Shown: piece by piece, positions 5,603 through 14,614 of the stretch
Layout: every line of letters begins with the position of its first letter
Position numbering within the stretch: position 1 is the first letter of the stretch
Assembly: GCA_946481605.1 (NCBI GenBank)
Contig: CAMLPA010000008.1
Span: 1 to 19,977 of the forward strand
Direction: 5' to 3'
From: an uncultured Flavihumibacter sp.
GTDB lineage: Bacteria; Bacteroidota; Bacteroidia; Chitinophagales; Chitinophagaceae
DNA length: 19,977 nt
The notes under the pieces: model-generated
Database searches by the model: none
What the model was told of the DNA's origin: nothing
What the model saw: only the letters and a program-made list of their open reading frames with translations
Position numbers and translations under genes: made by a program

Positions 5603-6760
5603 ATGAAAAGAAGTTTAAACATCCGCCACTTCCCGGCAATTATAGTGATCCTATGTATTTGTTCCGAAGCATTTGCGCAGGATACTGCCAAATCCGGCAG
5701 GTGGTTGAACCGGCTCATCCAACGATCTATTGCAGATACTACGCCACCAGGAAAAGCCAGTATCAGGTTTTACCCCACACTGGCTTATGCACCTGAAACG
5801 AGTTTTGAATTCGGCATTTCCTCCCTGTTGCTGTACCAGGCTAAAAACGATACCCTGAACCGTTTGAGTGAAGTGAATGCTTTCGCGTTTTTCACGCTGG
5901 AAAATCAATATGGCCTTTGGATAGACAACGCGTTGTACGGCGATAAAGACAACTGGTTCTTTTTGGGCAGAACACGTTTGCAGAAGTTCCCGCTTTTGTA
6001 TTATGGCACGGGCCCGGAAACGGCAGGAGAGCACCCTGCTATTGTAGATGGAAATTATATTTTACTGCGGCAGCGGGTATTGCGCAAGTTGCGCAGGAAT
6101 TTATTCCTGGGGCCTGAAGTGGACTTTCAGCGCCTGAGCCGGTCCCGGTTCCGCCAACCGGAAGACGGAACGCCGTATCCTTTGCCAGAAGGTGCAGCCG
6201 GAAGCGCCAACCTCGGGCTGGGGCTCGCACTGGTGTACGACAACAGGCACAATGTGCTGAACGTGCGCAAAGGACTTTTTACAGAACTTTCGTTCCTCGA
6301 ATACAATTCCGGTTTTTTAAGCGATTTTGATTTCAGAAGTGTGAACCTCGACCTGCGTTCTTTTCACCCCATGGGTAACCAACAGGTACTGGGCTGGCAG
6401 GTGAATGGTAATTTCATTACGGGCAATGCGCCCTTCAATCAACTCGCGCTCCTGGGAGGAGACATGATGATGCGCGGCTACTACCAGGGCCGTTACAGGG
6501 ATAAGAACCTGCTGGCCGCACAGGCGGAATACCGCTGGCTGCCTTTTCCTTTCAGTAAAAAAATTGGCGGCGTTGTATTTGGCGGACTGGCATCCGTGGC
6601 GCCATATATTGATCAGTTCCGTTTCAGTCAGATAAGGCCCGCCGGTGGCGCCGGCATCCGCTACCTGCTATTCCCGAAGAAAGATATTTTCCTGCGGCTT
6701 GATGTGGGGTTTACAAAAGAAGGTCCCGGATTTTATTTGTACACCGGAGAAGCGTTTTAG
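5603..6760 (+). CDS. BamA/TamA (Omp85) family outer-membrane beta-barrel protein without POTRA domains
   Basis: This 385-residue protein has a Sec signal peptide with likely cleavage after AFA (23-25). The rest looks like alternating beta-strands of a surface-antigen (D15) barrel. The family's RGY-type signature is visible as GGDMMMRGYYQGRYRD (285-300). The C-terminus ends in Phe, typical of barrel proteins inserted by the BAM complex. The protein is too short for POTRA domains plus a full 16-strand barrel, so it is the single-domain type common in Bacteroidota; its function is unknown. It is divergent from lanB across 159 nt and ends at the hairpin at 6761-6796. A role in passage of the RiPP across the outer membrane is possible but nothing beyond adjacency supports it. 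Confidence 0.85.
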   Translation: MKRSLNIRHFPAIIVILCICSEAFAQDTAKSGRWLNRLIQRSIADTTPPGKASIRFYPTLAYAPETSFEFGISSLLLYQAKNDTLNRLSEVNAFAFFTLENQYGLWIDNALYGDKDNWFFLGRTRLQKFPLLYYGTGPETAGEHPAIVDGNYILLRQRVLRKLRRNLFLGPEVDFQRLSRSRFRQPEDGTPYPLPEGAAGSANLGLGLALVYDNRHNVLNVRKGLFTELSFLEYNSGFLSDFDFRSVNLDLRSFHPMGNQQVLGWQVNGNFITGNAPFNQLALLGGDMMMRGYYQGRYRDKNLLAAQAEYRWLPFPFSKKIGGVVFGGLASVAPYIDQFRFSQIRPAGGAGIRYLLFPKKDIFLRLDVGFTKEGPGFYLYTGEAF

Positions 6761-6796
6761 CACCCGGTGGCGCCGCTATAGCGGTGCCACCGGGTG
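6761..6796. terminator. Bidirectional hairpin terminator between convergent operons
   Basis: A 16-bp stem (one G-U pair) closes a TATA loop: CACCCGGTGGC (6761-6771) pairs with GCCACCGGGTG (6786-6796), and the inner arms are 6772-6776 and 6781-6785. It begins directly after the stop of the Omp85-like gene and ends 6 nt before the stop of the convergent lipoprotein gene. Neither side has a long T-run, so termination may be imperfect or the hairpin may mainly protect 3' ends. Confidence 0.75.
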
Positions 6797-6802
6797 GTGT
6801 AT

Positions 6803-7312
6803 TTACCTTATTTCAACAGGCCGTCTGAAGGCAGTTGAAAAAATATCCACGTAATAGGCATCGGTTTTGTGCTCTTGCAACTGTATTTCCATTTTGCGTG
6901 TACCGGGTGCGGTATTGTTCAGCATTTTCACGTAAATGGTATCCACTTTTTTCTCCGCTTTGGGAAAGCTAATCGTGTATTTCCCGTCTACGGGTTGCAG
7001 CACGGCGCCGTTCTTATCCACAATATTGAAATCAACGCCTGCAACGGCGGGGTTGGCGATACCCGTTGTTACGATGGCATAATGGGCCACCGCATCGTAT
7101 TCCCTGGTGAAGGAGGAATAAAATTGTACGGCGAGTTTTACAGGTGCCGCCTGCGTGCGTTGTACATTCACCTGCGAATTGTTGTTGGGCAGGTAGGCCG
7201 CATAATAGTGGTGCTCGTACTCCGGCAGGCCAAGGGGATAGTCTTTGTCTTCGCATGAGGTGAAAAAGAGCCCCGCGCATACCAGCAGGAGATAATATTT
7301 TAAGTTGTTCAT
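6803..7312 (-). CDS. SusCD-associated small lipoprotein (SusE position, DUF4843/DUF1735-like)
   Basis: A 169-residue predicted lipoprotein, with start ATG at 7312 chosen because it gives a clean signal (MNNLKYYLLL...) ending in the lipobox FTSC with Cys20. An upstream in-frame start at 7468 would run into the susD 3' end and has no signal sequence. The mature part looks beta-rich and immunoglobulin/Calx-beta-like: GVDFNIVDKNG, a GKYTISFPKAEKKVDTIYV segment, then a strand-rich tail. I recognise it only as the kind of protein found third in susCD operons, such as DUF4843 or DUF1735 proteins, so a glycan-binding surface role is inference. It lies 37 nt after susD on the same strand and ends at the hairpin at 6761-6796. 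Confidence 0.72.
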   Translation of the reverse strand: MNNLKYYLLLVCAGLFFTSCEDKDYPLGLPEYEHHYYAAYLPNNNSQVNVQRTQAAPVKLAVQFYSSFTREYDAVAHYAIVTTGIANPAVAGVDFNIVDKNGAVLQPVDGKYTISFPKAEKKVDTIYVKMLNNTAPGTRKMEIQLQEHKTDAYYVDIFSTAFRRPVEIR

Positions 7313-7349
7313 AATACTTCTTTTTAAGAGGATAGTTTTTTGAAAGCGC

Positions 7350-9005
7350 TTACTGCCAGTTGGGATTTTGAACCACATTACCATCGCTGAGGGTGATTTC
7401 GTTGAAAGGAACAGGGTACAGGTAATCACGATTGGCCTGGAACCTCCGTGTGGAAGCGGGTTCAACAATCAATACATTATCGGCATTGAGGTTCAGGTTG
7501 TTTGCATTGGTATTGGGCCAGTCGGCTTCCACATACTTCGCGCCCAGCAGGTCTTTGGGCATCATGATTTCAGCGGTTTTCCAACGGATGAGGTCGTCGT
7601 AACGGAATCCTTCCAGCGCCAGTTCAACCGTTCTTTCTCTTCTTATTTCATCGCGCATGTTCAGGTTATTGGCGGTAACAAACGCGTTGGTGAGTTTTTG
7701 TGTGAAGCCGGCGCGGGTTCTCAACGCGTTCACGGTCAGGTTGAGGTCTGCGTCGCTGATGGCTTCATCCAGTTCATATTTTGCTTCGGCGTAAATAAGC
7801 AATACTTCTCCGTAACGGATCAGTATCTTATCGGTGGTGGCAGCGCCGTTGATGGTCTGGTCCACGATGCTGAATCCCTTTTTGGCGGCGAAGCCGGAGC
7901 GGGCGCCGAGGGAGGTGGTGGGTATCCATGGACCTTTATACGCCTCTTCGCCTGAAAGGTAAACGGTGAAGCCTAAGCGCGGATCGCGGTTTTGCAGGAT
8001 GGTATTATAAGATGGTTCACTGGCTTCGGCAACGAAATGCGTGGAGCGGGTGGCCGAAGGCGTGTTGTCGGTATTGAAAGCAGGCAACCCATCGGTGTAA
8101 AGGTATTGGCGGATGAGGTTGCGGGTGGGCGCCATTCTTCCGTTTTCCAGGTCGCGGGAATTGTTGTGTCCCAGCAGCAGGTTGCTGTTGCTTACACCAA
8201 ATATCTTTACAAAGATGTTTTCGGTATTTGCGGGACCTTCTCCGGCATGAAGGAACAGGTTGGTATAACTGGGATAAAGTACATGCCCCTGTCCCATTAC
8301 ACTTTGTGCCGCGCTAACGGCCATTTGCAGGTGTTGTTGCCAGTTGTTTTCCCCCCTGAATTTGGCGCGGGTGCCCTCATACAAAGCGGCCCTTGCTTTC
8401 AGCGCCCAGGCGGTGCTTTTCGTAACCCTTCCATATTGGGCCGCTGGTAAAGCTGCTCTGGTGGGCAGCCACTGTGCGGCGTAGTCGAGGTCCTCGTAAA
8501 TGGCGCTCATCACTTCGGCCCGGGGTGTACGGCCCATCAGCAGTTCCGGCGAATTGATGTCCAGCGTTTTGAGGATCAGGGGCACATCACCATATTTCTG
8601 TGCCAGACTGAAATACGCGTAGGCCCGGAAAAATCGCGCCTCCGCGAGGAAACGGTTCTTGATCTGTTCAGGGATGTTGGCGCGGGGCGCTTTTTCCAGG
8701 ATATTGTTGGCGGTGAAAATTTCATCGTAGCGGTCGTTCCAGTCGCCGCTGGTATTGGGGATGGTTCTGTTGCCATTGCTGATAAGGTTGGGGCCGCCCT
8801 GGTTCACGGCATCATCGGCACGGTTGTCGATCCAGGGTGCGTCCAGTTGCTGGTAGAGCCGGTTGGCGGCGTTCATGAGATCGGCTTCGGTATTCCAGAA
8901 ATCGGCATCCGTGAATTCCGTTTCCGGGAAACGGTCCAGTTCACAGGACGTTAGCAGGAAACAGCCCGCCAGCAGGTATATGCAGAAAGAAGGAAATCTT
9001 TTCAT
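7350..9005 (-). CDS. RagB/SusD family nutrient-binding outer-membrane lipoprotein
   Basis: A 551-residue SusD-like protein that would cap the SusC transporter at the cell surface and bind the incoming glycan or other nutrient. The signal peptide ends in a lipobox LLTSC with Cys21. TPR-like helices follow (for example FLAEARFFRAYAYFSLAQKYGDVPL), which is the SusD N-terminal signature. The C-terminal RagB/SusD part includes RTRAGF, RRERTVELALEGFRYDDLIRW and ends in VVQNPNWQ, close to the usual QNPGY/W end. It starts 11 nt after the susC stop, so the two are surely co-transcribed. The ligand cannot be told from sequence. Confidence 0.95.
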   Translation of the reverse strand: MKRFPSFCIYLLAGCFLLTSCELDRFPETEFTDADFWNTEADLMNAANRLYQQLDAPWIDNRADDAVNQGGPNLISNGNRTIPNTSGDWNDRYDEIFTANNILEKAPRANIPEQIKNRFLAEARFFRAYAYFSLAQKYGDVPLILKTLDINSPELLMGRTPRAEVMSAIYEDLDYAAQWLPTRAALPAAQYGRVTKSTAWALKARAALYEGTRAKFRGENNWQQHLQMAVSAAQSVMGQGHVLYPSYTNLFLHAGEGPANTENIFVKIFGVSNSNLLLGHNNSRDLENGRMAPTRNLIRQYLYTDGLPAFNTDNTPSATRSTHFVAEASEPSYNTILQNRDPRLGFTVYLSGEEAYKGPWIPTTSLGARSGFAAKKGFSIVDQTINGAATTDKILIRYGEVLLIYAEAKYELDEAISDADLNLTVNALRTRAGFTQKLTNAFVTANNLNMRDEIRRERTVELALEGFRYDDLIRWKTAEIMMPKDLLGAKYVEADWPNTNANNLNLNADNVLIVEPASTRRFQANRDYLYPVPFNEITLSDGNVVQNPNWQ

Positions 9006-9016
9006 TGTACAAAATT

Positions 9017-12000
9017 TTAGAGCGTAACATTAATGCCAAAGGAAATGGTGCGGAAGAAAGGGTATGCGGTAGCGCCCACGTTGTTGCCCACTTCAGGGTC
9101 GAACACGCTCAGCACTTTTGTGCTTTCCCAGAGGTCTTGTCCTGAAACATATACTTTAAATCCGTTCACATATTTTTTGTTGACGGGAATGCTGTAGCCG
9201 AGTTGAACATTCTTGAGGCGGAGGTAATTCCCATTCTGTGCCCATTTGTCGGAGGGACGGTAATTGTGTGCGCTGGTCTGGTACATGCGTGGGAACATGG
9301 CGTTGGGATTTTCAGGTGTCCAGCGGTCCATGTGAATGGTCCAGGGCATATCTGCGGTACCCAGTATGGGAGAAAGTGTTCCTTCGTTGATGAGGAATTT
9401 TCGGGTCATGATGCCTTGCAGGAAAACGGAGAAATCAAATCCCTTCCAGCTCAGGCCCAGGTCGAAGCCATAGGTGTACCGGGCATTCGTGGTGCCGAGG
9501 TATACGAGATCTCCGGGACTTTCAGGTGTACCATCGCCTGCGGAGATCACACCATCGTTGTTGAGGTCGAGGTATTTCATATCCCCGGCAGAAGGATTCG
9601 CGAAGAAGGGATAAGAAACTTTCCCCTTGTAATCTGCCGCTTCCTGTGCCGATTGAAAATACCCGGCTGTTCTGTAGCCCCAAACGCTGTTCATGGGAAA
9701 GCCTTCCAGCAGGTCAACCACGCCGCCCGCGCCAATGGAATTCCTTCCTTCATAGCGGAGCAGTTTGTTCTGGTTGTCGGCGATGTTGAAGCCGATACGG
9801 TAATCGAGTTTACCAATCTGGTCCCTCCATTTGATGTCCAGTTCTGTTCCCCAGCTTTTCAGTTCCCCGATGTTCACGGGCGGGACATTGATGCCGATGA
9901 TGTTGGGCAGGCCGATGAAGGCAAGCATGTCTTTGTTGCGCTTATCGTAATAATCGGCTGTAATGGAGAGCCGGTTCTGAAACAAGCCAATATCTATTCC
10001 GATGTTGGTCTGCTGAACGGTTTCCCAGGTTTTGTTGGGGGAAGCGAGTTCGCTCTGGTAGAAATACTGTGTGCGCTGGTCGTTGAACACCAGGTTATTC
10101 GTAGTGGTGAGACCACTGGTCAGTAAGGGGATGTAATCATACAATCCGAGTACCGATCCATTGCCCAGTTGTCCCCAGGAGGCGCGCAATTTCAGGTTAT
10201 TGATGAAGCTGAATTTATCGCGGATGAACCCTTCTTCACTGATGCGCCATGCGGCCGAGAAGGAGGGAAACAGGTCCCAGCGTACTTCAGGTGCCAGCCT
10301 GGAGCTACCATCGTAGCGGTAAGAGGCTTCGAAAAGATATTTATCACGGAAACTGTAGTTGAACCTTCCGAAGGAAGAATGTAACGCCCATGTTTGTACG
10401 AGATCGCTATTGGTTTTGGTAAGCGGGTCCCCGAAATTCAGGCTGAAGAAATCGTTGGTGATCATACTCTGCGCGGAGGCCCGGAATTCATCTTTCCGGT
10501 ACTCTTCCATAGCACCACCGGCCATGATGGTGAAATCGTGGTCGTCTCCCAGTTTCAGTTTGTAGGTAAGGTAACTTTGCAGGTTCTGCTGATAGGCCCT
10601 GTTTTTGGTGAGTGAGATGGAGTTGGGCACGTTTACACTGAAGCGAACCGTATTTACGGAACGGCCATACCAGTAAATGCTGCGCCTGTTGTTCTCCATT
10701 TCATAGAAATTCTGGTTGCGCCAGCCAATCACGTCCAGTGTAAGACCTTTCACCACATTCTTCACCTGGAGGTTTACTTTACCGGTGAAGGTTTCGTACC
10801 GCCTGGTTTCCAGCCCTCCGTTCTTTTGGATGTCCACTGCATTGATCTGCAGGTCGCCATTGTAGGGCTGACCGGTAACATCTTCGGCAGGCGTGTACAA
10901 CGACTGTCGGGCACGGCTCCTGTACAACCTGTTGATGATCTGTTCCGTTCCGAAGGCATTCTCCCGGGTCACGGAGCCGATGTAACCTGTCACCACCTTG
11001 AGGGAGATGTACTTATTAAGGTCGGCGTTCACGTTCAATTTGAGGTTGTAACGCGCGTTATCGTCGGGACCATAGCGCATCACGCCATCCCTTTTATAAT
11101 AACTGCCCGAGAGCAGGTAGTTGAGTTTTTGCTGTCCGCCGCTGATGGAAAGCGAATGGTTCTGCATGTGGTTGATCTTATCCATGCCCTCTTTCAACCA
11201 GTTGTTGTTGCCATAATACTCCCAACGGTCCTGCGTTGGGTTGGGCCTGGTGATGAAGTTGGGGTTTTTGAGCCATTCCAGTTGTTCGTCGTTGAACTCT
11301 TTGTTACCGGTAGCATTGAACCGGGCCTCATCTATCAGTACCTGTTCGTCCCAGGAATTGAGGCGCTGTGGTTGCCTGGCGGTGATGTTCAGGCCGTAAT
11401 AACTGTTCAGGCTGATCCTTGTTTTTCCGCCGGAACCCTGTTTTGTGGTGACGAGAATAACGCCGGAAGCCGCACGAGCCCCGTAAATAGCGGAAGCCGA
11501 AGCATCTTTTAATACGGAGACGGATTCAATATCGTTGGGATCAAGCAGGTTCAGGTCCTGTTCAATACCATCCACCAAAACCAGCGCGCTGGCCTGGTTG
11601 GCAGAAGAAAAACCACGTATGCGTATACCGAAACCCTCTTCACCCGGCTTTCCGCTTCCGCGGGTAACAGTCACACCCGGAAGTACGCCCTGCAGGGCCC
11701 CGGTAAGGTTGGGTACCGGTCTGTTAATAAGGTCTTTCCCCTCTACCTGGGCTACGGCGCCGCTGAGGTTCACTTTTTTCTGTGTGCCATAGCCAATCAC
11801 CACCACATCATCCAGTACTGCGGAACTTTCCGTGAGCGCCACGTTAATGGTGGTTCTTCCATCCGTAGGTTCTTCTTTGGAAGTGAAACCGGCATAAGAG
11901 AAAACCAATATGGCGCCATTACCTGCATTGATGGAGTAATAGCCCTGTTCATTCGTGGCCACCCCACCGGTGCCGCCCTTTACGGTTACACTTACACCAG

Positions 12001-12160
12001 ACATGGGCGCGCCTTTGGAGTCCATTACGGTACCTTCCACTTTACGGGTTTGCGCCCATGCGCATTGGACCGAAAACTGGAGGAGCAGCAGGATACAGAA
12101 AGAAAGAAGCCATTTCGGAAGAAGGGAATTCCGGGCAATGCCCGTAGCTTGTACGTTCAT
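9017..12160 (-). CDS. SusC/RagA family TonB-linked outer-membrane transporter
   Basis: A 1047-residue TonB-dependent transporter. A signal peptide is followed by likely cleavage after AWA (34-36), then a carboxypeptidase-regulatory-like domain (about 40-110) containing VEGTVMDSKGAPMSGVSV. The family signature DDVVVIGYGTQKK lies at 117-129. The plug domain (about 130-235) has the typical LVLVDGIEQDLNLLDPNDIES and ASAIYGARAASGVILVTTK segments. A 22-strand barrel follows and ends in a strand with final GINVTL. No FecR-interacting N-terminal extension is present, which agrees with control by the divergent LacI regulator rather than a sigma/anti-sigma pair. Length is normal for the family. It is first in an operon with susD and the small lipoprotein. 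Confidence 0.96.
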   Translation of the reverse strand: MNVQATGIARNSLLPKWLLSFCILLLLQFSVQCAWAQTRKVEGTVMDSKGAPMSGVSVTVKGGTGGVATNEQGYYSINAGNGAILVFSYAGFTSKEEPTDGRTTINVALTESSAVLDDVVVIGYGTQKKVNLSGAVAQVEGKDLINRPVPNLTGALQGVLPGVTVTRGSGKPGEEGFGIRIRGFSSANQASALVLVDGIEQDLNLLDPNDIESVSVLKDASASAIYGARAASGVILVTTKQGSGGKTRISLNSYYGLNITARQPQRLNSWDEQVLIDEARFNATGNKEFNDEQLEWLKNPNFITRPNPTQDRWEYYGNNNWLKEGMDKINHMQNHSLSISGGQQKLNYLLSGSYYKRDGVMRYGPDDNARYNLKLNVNADLNKYISLKVVTGYIGSVTRENAFGTEQIINRLYRSRARQSLYTPAEDVTGQPYNGDLQINAVDIQKNGGLETRRYETFTGKVNLQVKNVVKGLTLDVIGWRNQNFYEMENNRRSIYWYGRSVNTVRFSVNVPNSISLTKNRAYQQNLQSYLTYKLKLGDDHDFTIMAGGAMEEYRKDEFRASAQSMITNDFFSLNFGDPLTKTNSDLVQTWALHSSFGRFNYSFRDKYLFEASYRYDGSSRLAPEVRWDLFPSFSAAWRISEEGFIRDKFSFINNLKLRASWGQLGNGSVLGLYDYIPLLTSGLTTTNNLVFNDQRTQYFYQSELASPNKTWETVQQTNIGIDIGLFQNRLSITADYYDKRNKDMLAFIGLPNIIGINVPPVNIGELKSWGTELDIKWRDQIGKLDYRIGFNIADNQNKLLRYEGRNSIGAGGVVDLLEGFPMNSVWGYRTAGYFQSAQEAADYKGKVSYPFFANPSAGDMKYLDLNNDGVISAGDGTPESPGDLVYLGTTNARYTYGFDLGLSWKGFDFSVFLQGIMTRKFLINEGTLSPILGTADMPWTIHMDRWTPENPNAMFPRMYQTSAHNYRPSDKWAQNGNYLRLKNVQLGYSIPVNKKYVNGFKVYVSGQDLWESTKVLSVFDPEVGNNVGATAYPFFRTISFGINVTL

Positions 12161-12536
12161 ACAGCAATCGTTTTAAGCAATTAGAAAGTTGGTACAATTC
12201 CGATGGTTCCACAATTCCGGTTACGGCATGGCGTTAGGTTGCTGCCTGCGCAACAACAGCATGGCCCCTTTAACGGAACCGGTTATCGGGAAACGTTTTC
12301 AGAATGAACACGAACGGTGCATGATCCGAACATCAATTCCAAGGCAGCAGAATTGTATCTGGCGGAGCTTCAATGGCAGAGAAGGGAACTCCGGAATGTT
12401 GCGGAAACGTTTGCGTTCAGCCATTAAATTGTTTAATTTTTGCGACCTGAAAAACTATTGAAGACGATTTATTTGCGAAAACGTTTTCGAAAACGTTTGA
12501 AAAAAAATTAACTTACGGAAAAGCCGGACGGAAACA
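12161..12536. promoter_or_regulatory. Divergent control region between susC and the LacI regulator, with four AAACGTTT palindromes
   Basis: This 376-nt gap has no convincing gene. The palindrome AAACGTTT occurs four times, at 12291-12298, 12405-12412, 12479-12486 and 12491-12498. The last two overlap in CGAAAACGTTTTCGAAAACGTTTG (12476-12499), 12 bp apart, with a 14-bp perfect palindrome at 12476-12489. A CG-centred palindrome is typical of LacI-family operators. A near -7 match, TTTATTTG (12468-12475), abuts the tandem pair, so autorepression of the lacI-type gene is plausible. No consensus -7 element was found for susC on the minus strand. Confidence 0.72.
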
Positions 12537-13556
12537 ATGAAATCTGTGAACCTGAAAGAACTTGCGGTGCAATTGAACCTTTCCGTTTCAACGGTATCAA
12601 AAGCCCTGAACGACAGCTACGAGATTACGCCCGAAACCAAAAAGCGCGTGCTGGACCTGGCCCAGGCCCTCCACTACCAACCCAATCCATACGCCAGTAG
12701 TTTACGCGGACAAAAAAGCAAGACCATCGCCGTGATCATCCCCGAGATCGCGAATAATTTTTTTACGCTCGCTATTAACGGCATCGAAACGGTGGCCAGG
12801 GAGAACGGTTACCATGTGCTGATTTACCTCACCCATGAAGATTACCACCGTGAAGTGGCTTTCACGCAATTATTACTGAATGGCCGGGCAGATGGCGTAT
12901 TGCTTTCCCTCTCCGCCAATACCGCGGGTTACGACCATTTGCATGAATTAATACAGAAAATGATTCCACTGGTGCTGTTCGATCGGGTATTCGAAGACCT
13001 CGACACTCCCAAGGTTACCACCGACGACTTCGAGAGTGGATACACTGCCACCAAACACCTCCTGGAACAGGGCTGTAAACGTGTGGCCCATCTCATGATC
13101 GCGAAGCACACTTCTATCGGGGCCAAAAGGATGGAAGGATACCGGAAAGCGCTTTTGGATGGTGGCCTTTCCCCTGACGCGGAACAAATACTGCTTTGCG
13201 GTGAAGACCAAGAAGAGAACTACTGCCAGCTTAAAACACTGCTGACCTCGGCAACACCGCCCGACGGCATTTTTGCTTCAGTGGAAAAGCTGGCGCTCCT
13301 TTGTTACCGTGCCGCCGCTGAATTACATATTTCCATGCCCGAACAACTCAGGCTGATCAGTTTTTCCAACCTTGAAACAGCGCCTTACCTGCAGCCTTCG
13401 CTCACCACTATAACACAACCCGCCTTCGAGATAGGGATGGAAGCGGCTTCCTTATTGTTCCGTGGTATCCGAAACAAAGAATTCCCCGCAAGTTCCGGTG
13501 TATTGCCTTCCAGGTTAGTGGTACGCCGCTCAAGTGCATCGGCGGCGGCGCTATAA
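12537..13556 (+). CDS. LacI-family transcriptional regulator
   Basis: A 339-residue regulator. The N-terminal helix-turn-helix (about 4-24) reads NLKELAVQLNLSVSTVSKALN, followed by the hinge region YQPNPYASSLRGQKSKTIAVIIP. The rest (about 60-330) is a periplasmic-binding-protein-like effector domain, with IANNFFTLAINGIE, LLFDRV-like and DGIFASVEK segments. It probably binds the AAACGTTT palindromes directly upstream and controls both itself and the divergent susCD operon in response to a sugar or sugar derivative. The effector is unknown. The final 6 bp overlap the convergent oxidoreductase gene. Confidence 0.95.
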   Translation: MKSVNLKELAVQLNLSVSTVSKALNDSYEITPETKKRVLDLAQALHYQPNPYASSLRGQKSKTIAVIIPEIANNFFTLAINGIETVARENGYHVLIYLTHEDYHREVAFTQLLLNGRADGVLLSLSANTAGYDHLHELIQKMIPLVLFDRVFEDLDTPKVTTDDFESGYTATKHLLEQGCKRVAHLMIAKHTSIGAKRMEGYRKALLDGGLSPDAEQILLCGEDQEENYCQLKTLLTSATPPDGIFASVEKLALLCYRAAAELHISMPEQLRLISFSNLETAPYLQPSLTTITQPAFEIGMEAASLLFRGIRNKEFPASSGVLPSRLVVRRSSASAAAL

Positions 13557-14582
13557 CGCAGCCGCCTTCACCGCAGGTGCCACTTCTTTCGCGAACAATT
13601 CAATGGAACGCAGTTGTTTTTCGTGCGGCACCGCGCCGGATATGGTTTGCGCGAGGAAACGCGTGTTGTTGAACATTTTATACTGCACAATCAGTTTAGA
13701 GGCGATCTCTTCCGGGCTGCCCACCAGTAACGGGCCATCCGGAGACCGCAGGTATTCGAATTGCTGGCGGCTCATGGGCTGCCAGCCTCTTTCTCTGCCG
13801 ATCCTGTTCATCAGTTGCTGGTAGGTAGGCCAGAATTCGTTGGCCGCCTGTTCGGAAGAATCGGCCAGGTGAATATGCGCGTTCAGGCAAAGTGGAAGCG
13901 CCGCCACATCGTGACCAGCTTTCTCCGCCGATTTACGGTACAGGTTTACCAGCGGCAGGAACTGTTGCGGCATACCACCCAGCATCGCGATGGTAATGGG
14001 AATATTGAGCGTACCCGCCCTTACTACGGAAGCGGGTGTTCCGCCCACAGCGATCCATATTGGCAGTTTAGGTTGCAGCGGCCGCGGGTAAATGCTCTGC
14101 TGACGCAGACCGCTCCGGTGTTTCCCGCTCCAGTTCACCGTTTCGTTGTTGTTGATGGCCAGTAGCAGTTCCAGTTTCTCCGTAAAAAGCTCATCGTAAT
14201 CTTCCAGCGAATACCCGAACAAAGGAAACGATTCTATGAAAGAACCCCTTCCCGCCATGATCTCAGCCCTTCCGCCCGACAACAGATCGAGGGTGGCGAA
14301 GTTCTGGTAGGTACGCACGGGATCGGCGGAACTCAATACAGTAACGGCGCTGGACAACCGTATATTTTTCGTAATGGTGGCCACGCCCGCCAGCGCCACT
14401 TCGGGCGCGGAGATCATATAATCCGGGCGGTGGTGCTCACCCAGGGCGAAAACATCCAGCCCCAGTTCATCGGCCAGTTTGGCTTCGGCCAGCAGTTCCT
14501 GCATCCGGAGATGCGCATTGCGGGCCGAACCTGTTCCCTGATCTCCAGGCGTTTCACCGAAGGTGCTGATACCGAATTCCAT
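13551..14582 (-). CDS. LLM-class (luciferase-like) flavin-dependent oxidoreductase
   Basis: A 343-residue member of the bacterial luciferase-like monooxygenase superfamily, a TIM-barrel that uses reduced FMN. It begins MEFGISTFGETPGDQG and contains LGLDVFALGEHHRPDYMISAPEV, the EHH segment characteristic of the family. RLSSAVTVLSSADPVR and GRAEIMAGRGSFIESFPLFG follow, consistent with flavin and phosphate binding. It resembles the Atu2307/2I7G-type group as I remember it. The substrate is unknown. It starts 32 nt after the dusB stop on the same strand, so the two probably form an operon, although I see no functional link. It overlaps the LacI gene by 6 bp at the 3' ends. Confidence 0.88.
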   Translation of the reverse strand: MEFGISTFGETPGDQGTGSARNAHLRMQELLAEAKLADELGLDVFALGEHHRPDYMISAPEVALAGVATITKNIRLSSAVTVLSSADPVRTYQNFATLDLLSGGRAEIMAGRGSFIESFPLFGYSLEDYDELFTEKLELLLAINNNETVNWSGKHRSGLRQQSIYPRPLQPKLPIWIAVGGTPASVVRAGTLNIPITIAMLGGMPQQFLPLVNLYRKSAEKAGHDVAALPLCLNAHIHLADSSEQAANEFWPTYQQLMNRIGRERGWQPMSRQQFEYLRSPDGPLLVGSPEEIASKLIVQYKMFNNTRFLAQTISGAVPHEKQLRSIELFAKEVAPAVKAAAL

Positions 14583-14614
14583 GTATTACAGATTATGCTA
14601 TGATAGAAGATGAA

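Noticed and set aside
7313..7468. 52-residue N-terminal extension of the small lipoprotein
   Set aside because: It overlaps the 3' end of susD in another frame and would bury the lipoprotein signal sequence.
12189..12461. 90-codon frame between susC and the LacI gene
   Set aside because: It spans two of the four AAACGTTT sites, has no family resemblance and lies in the divergent control region.
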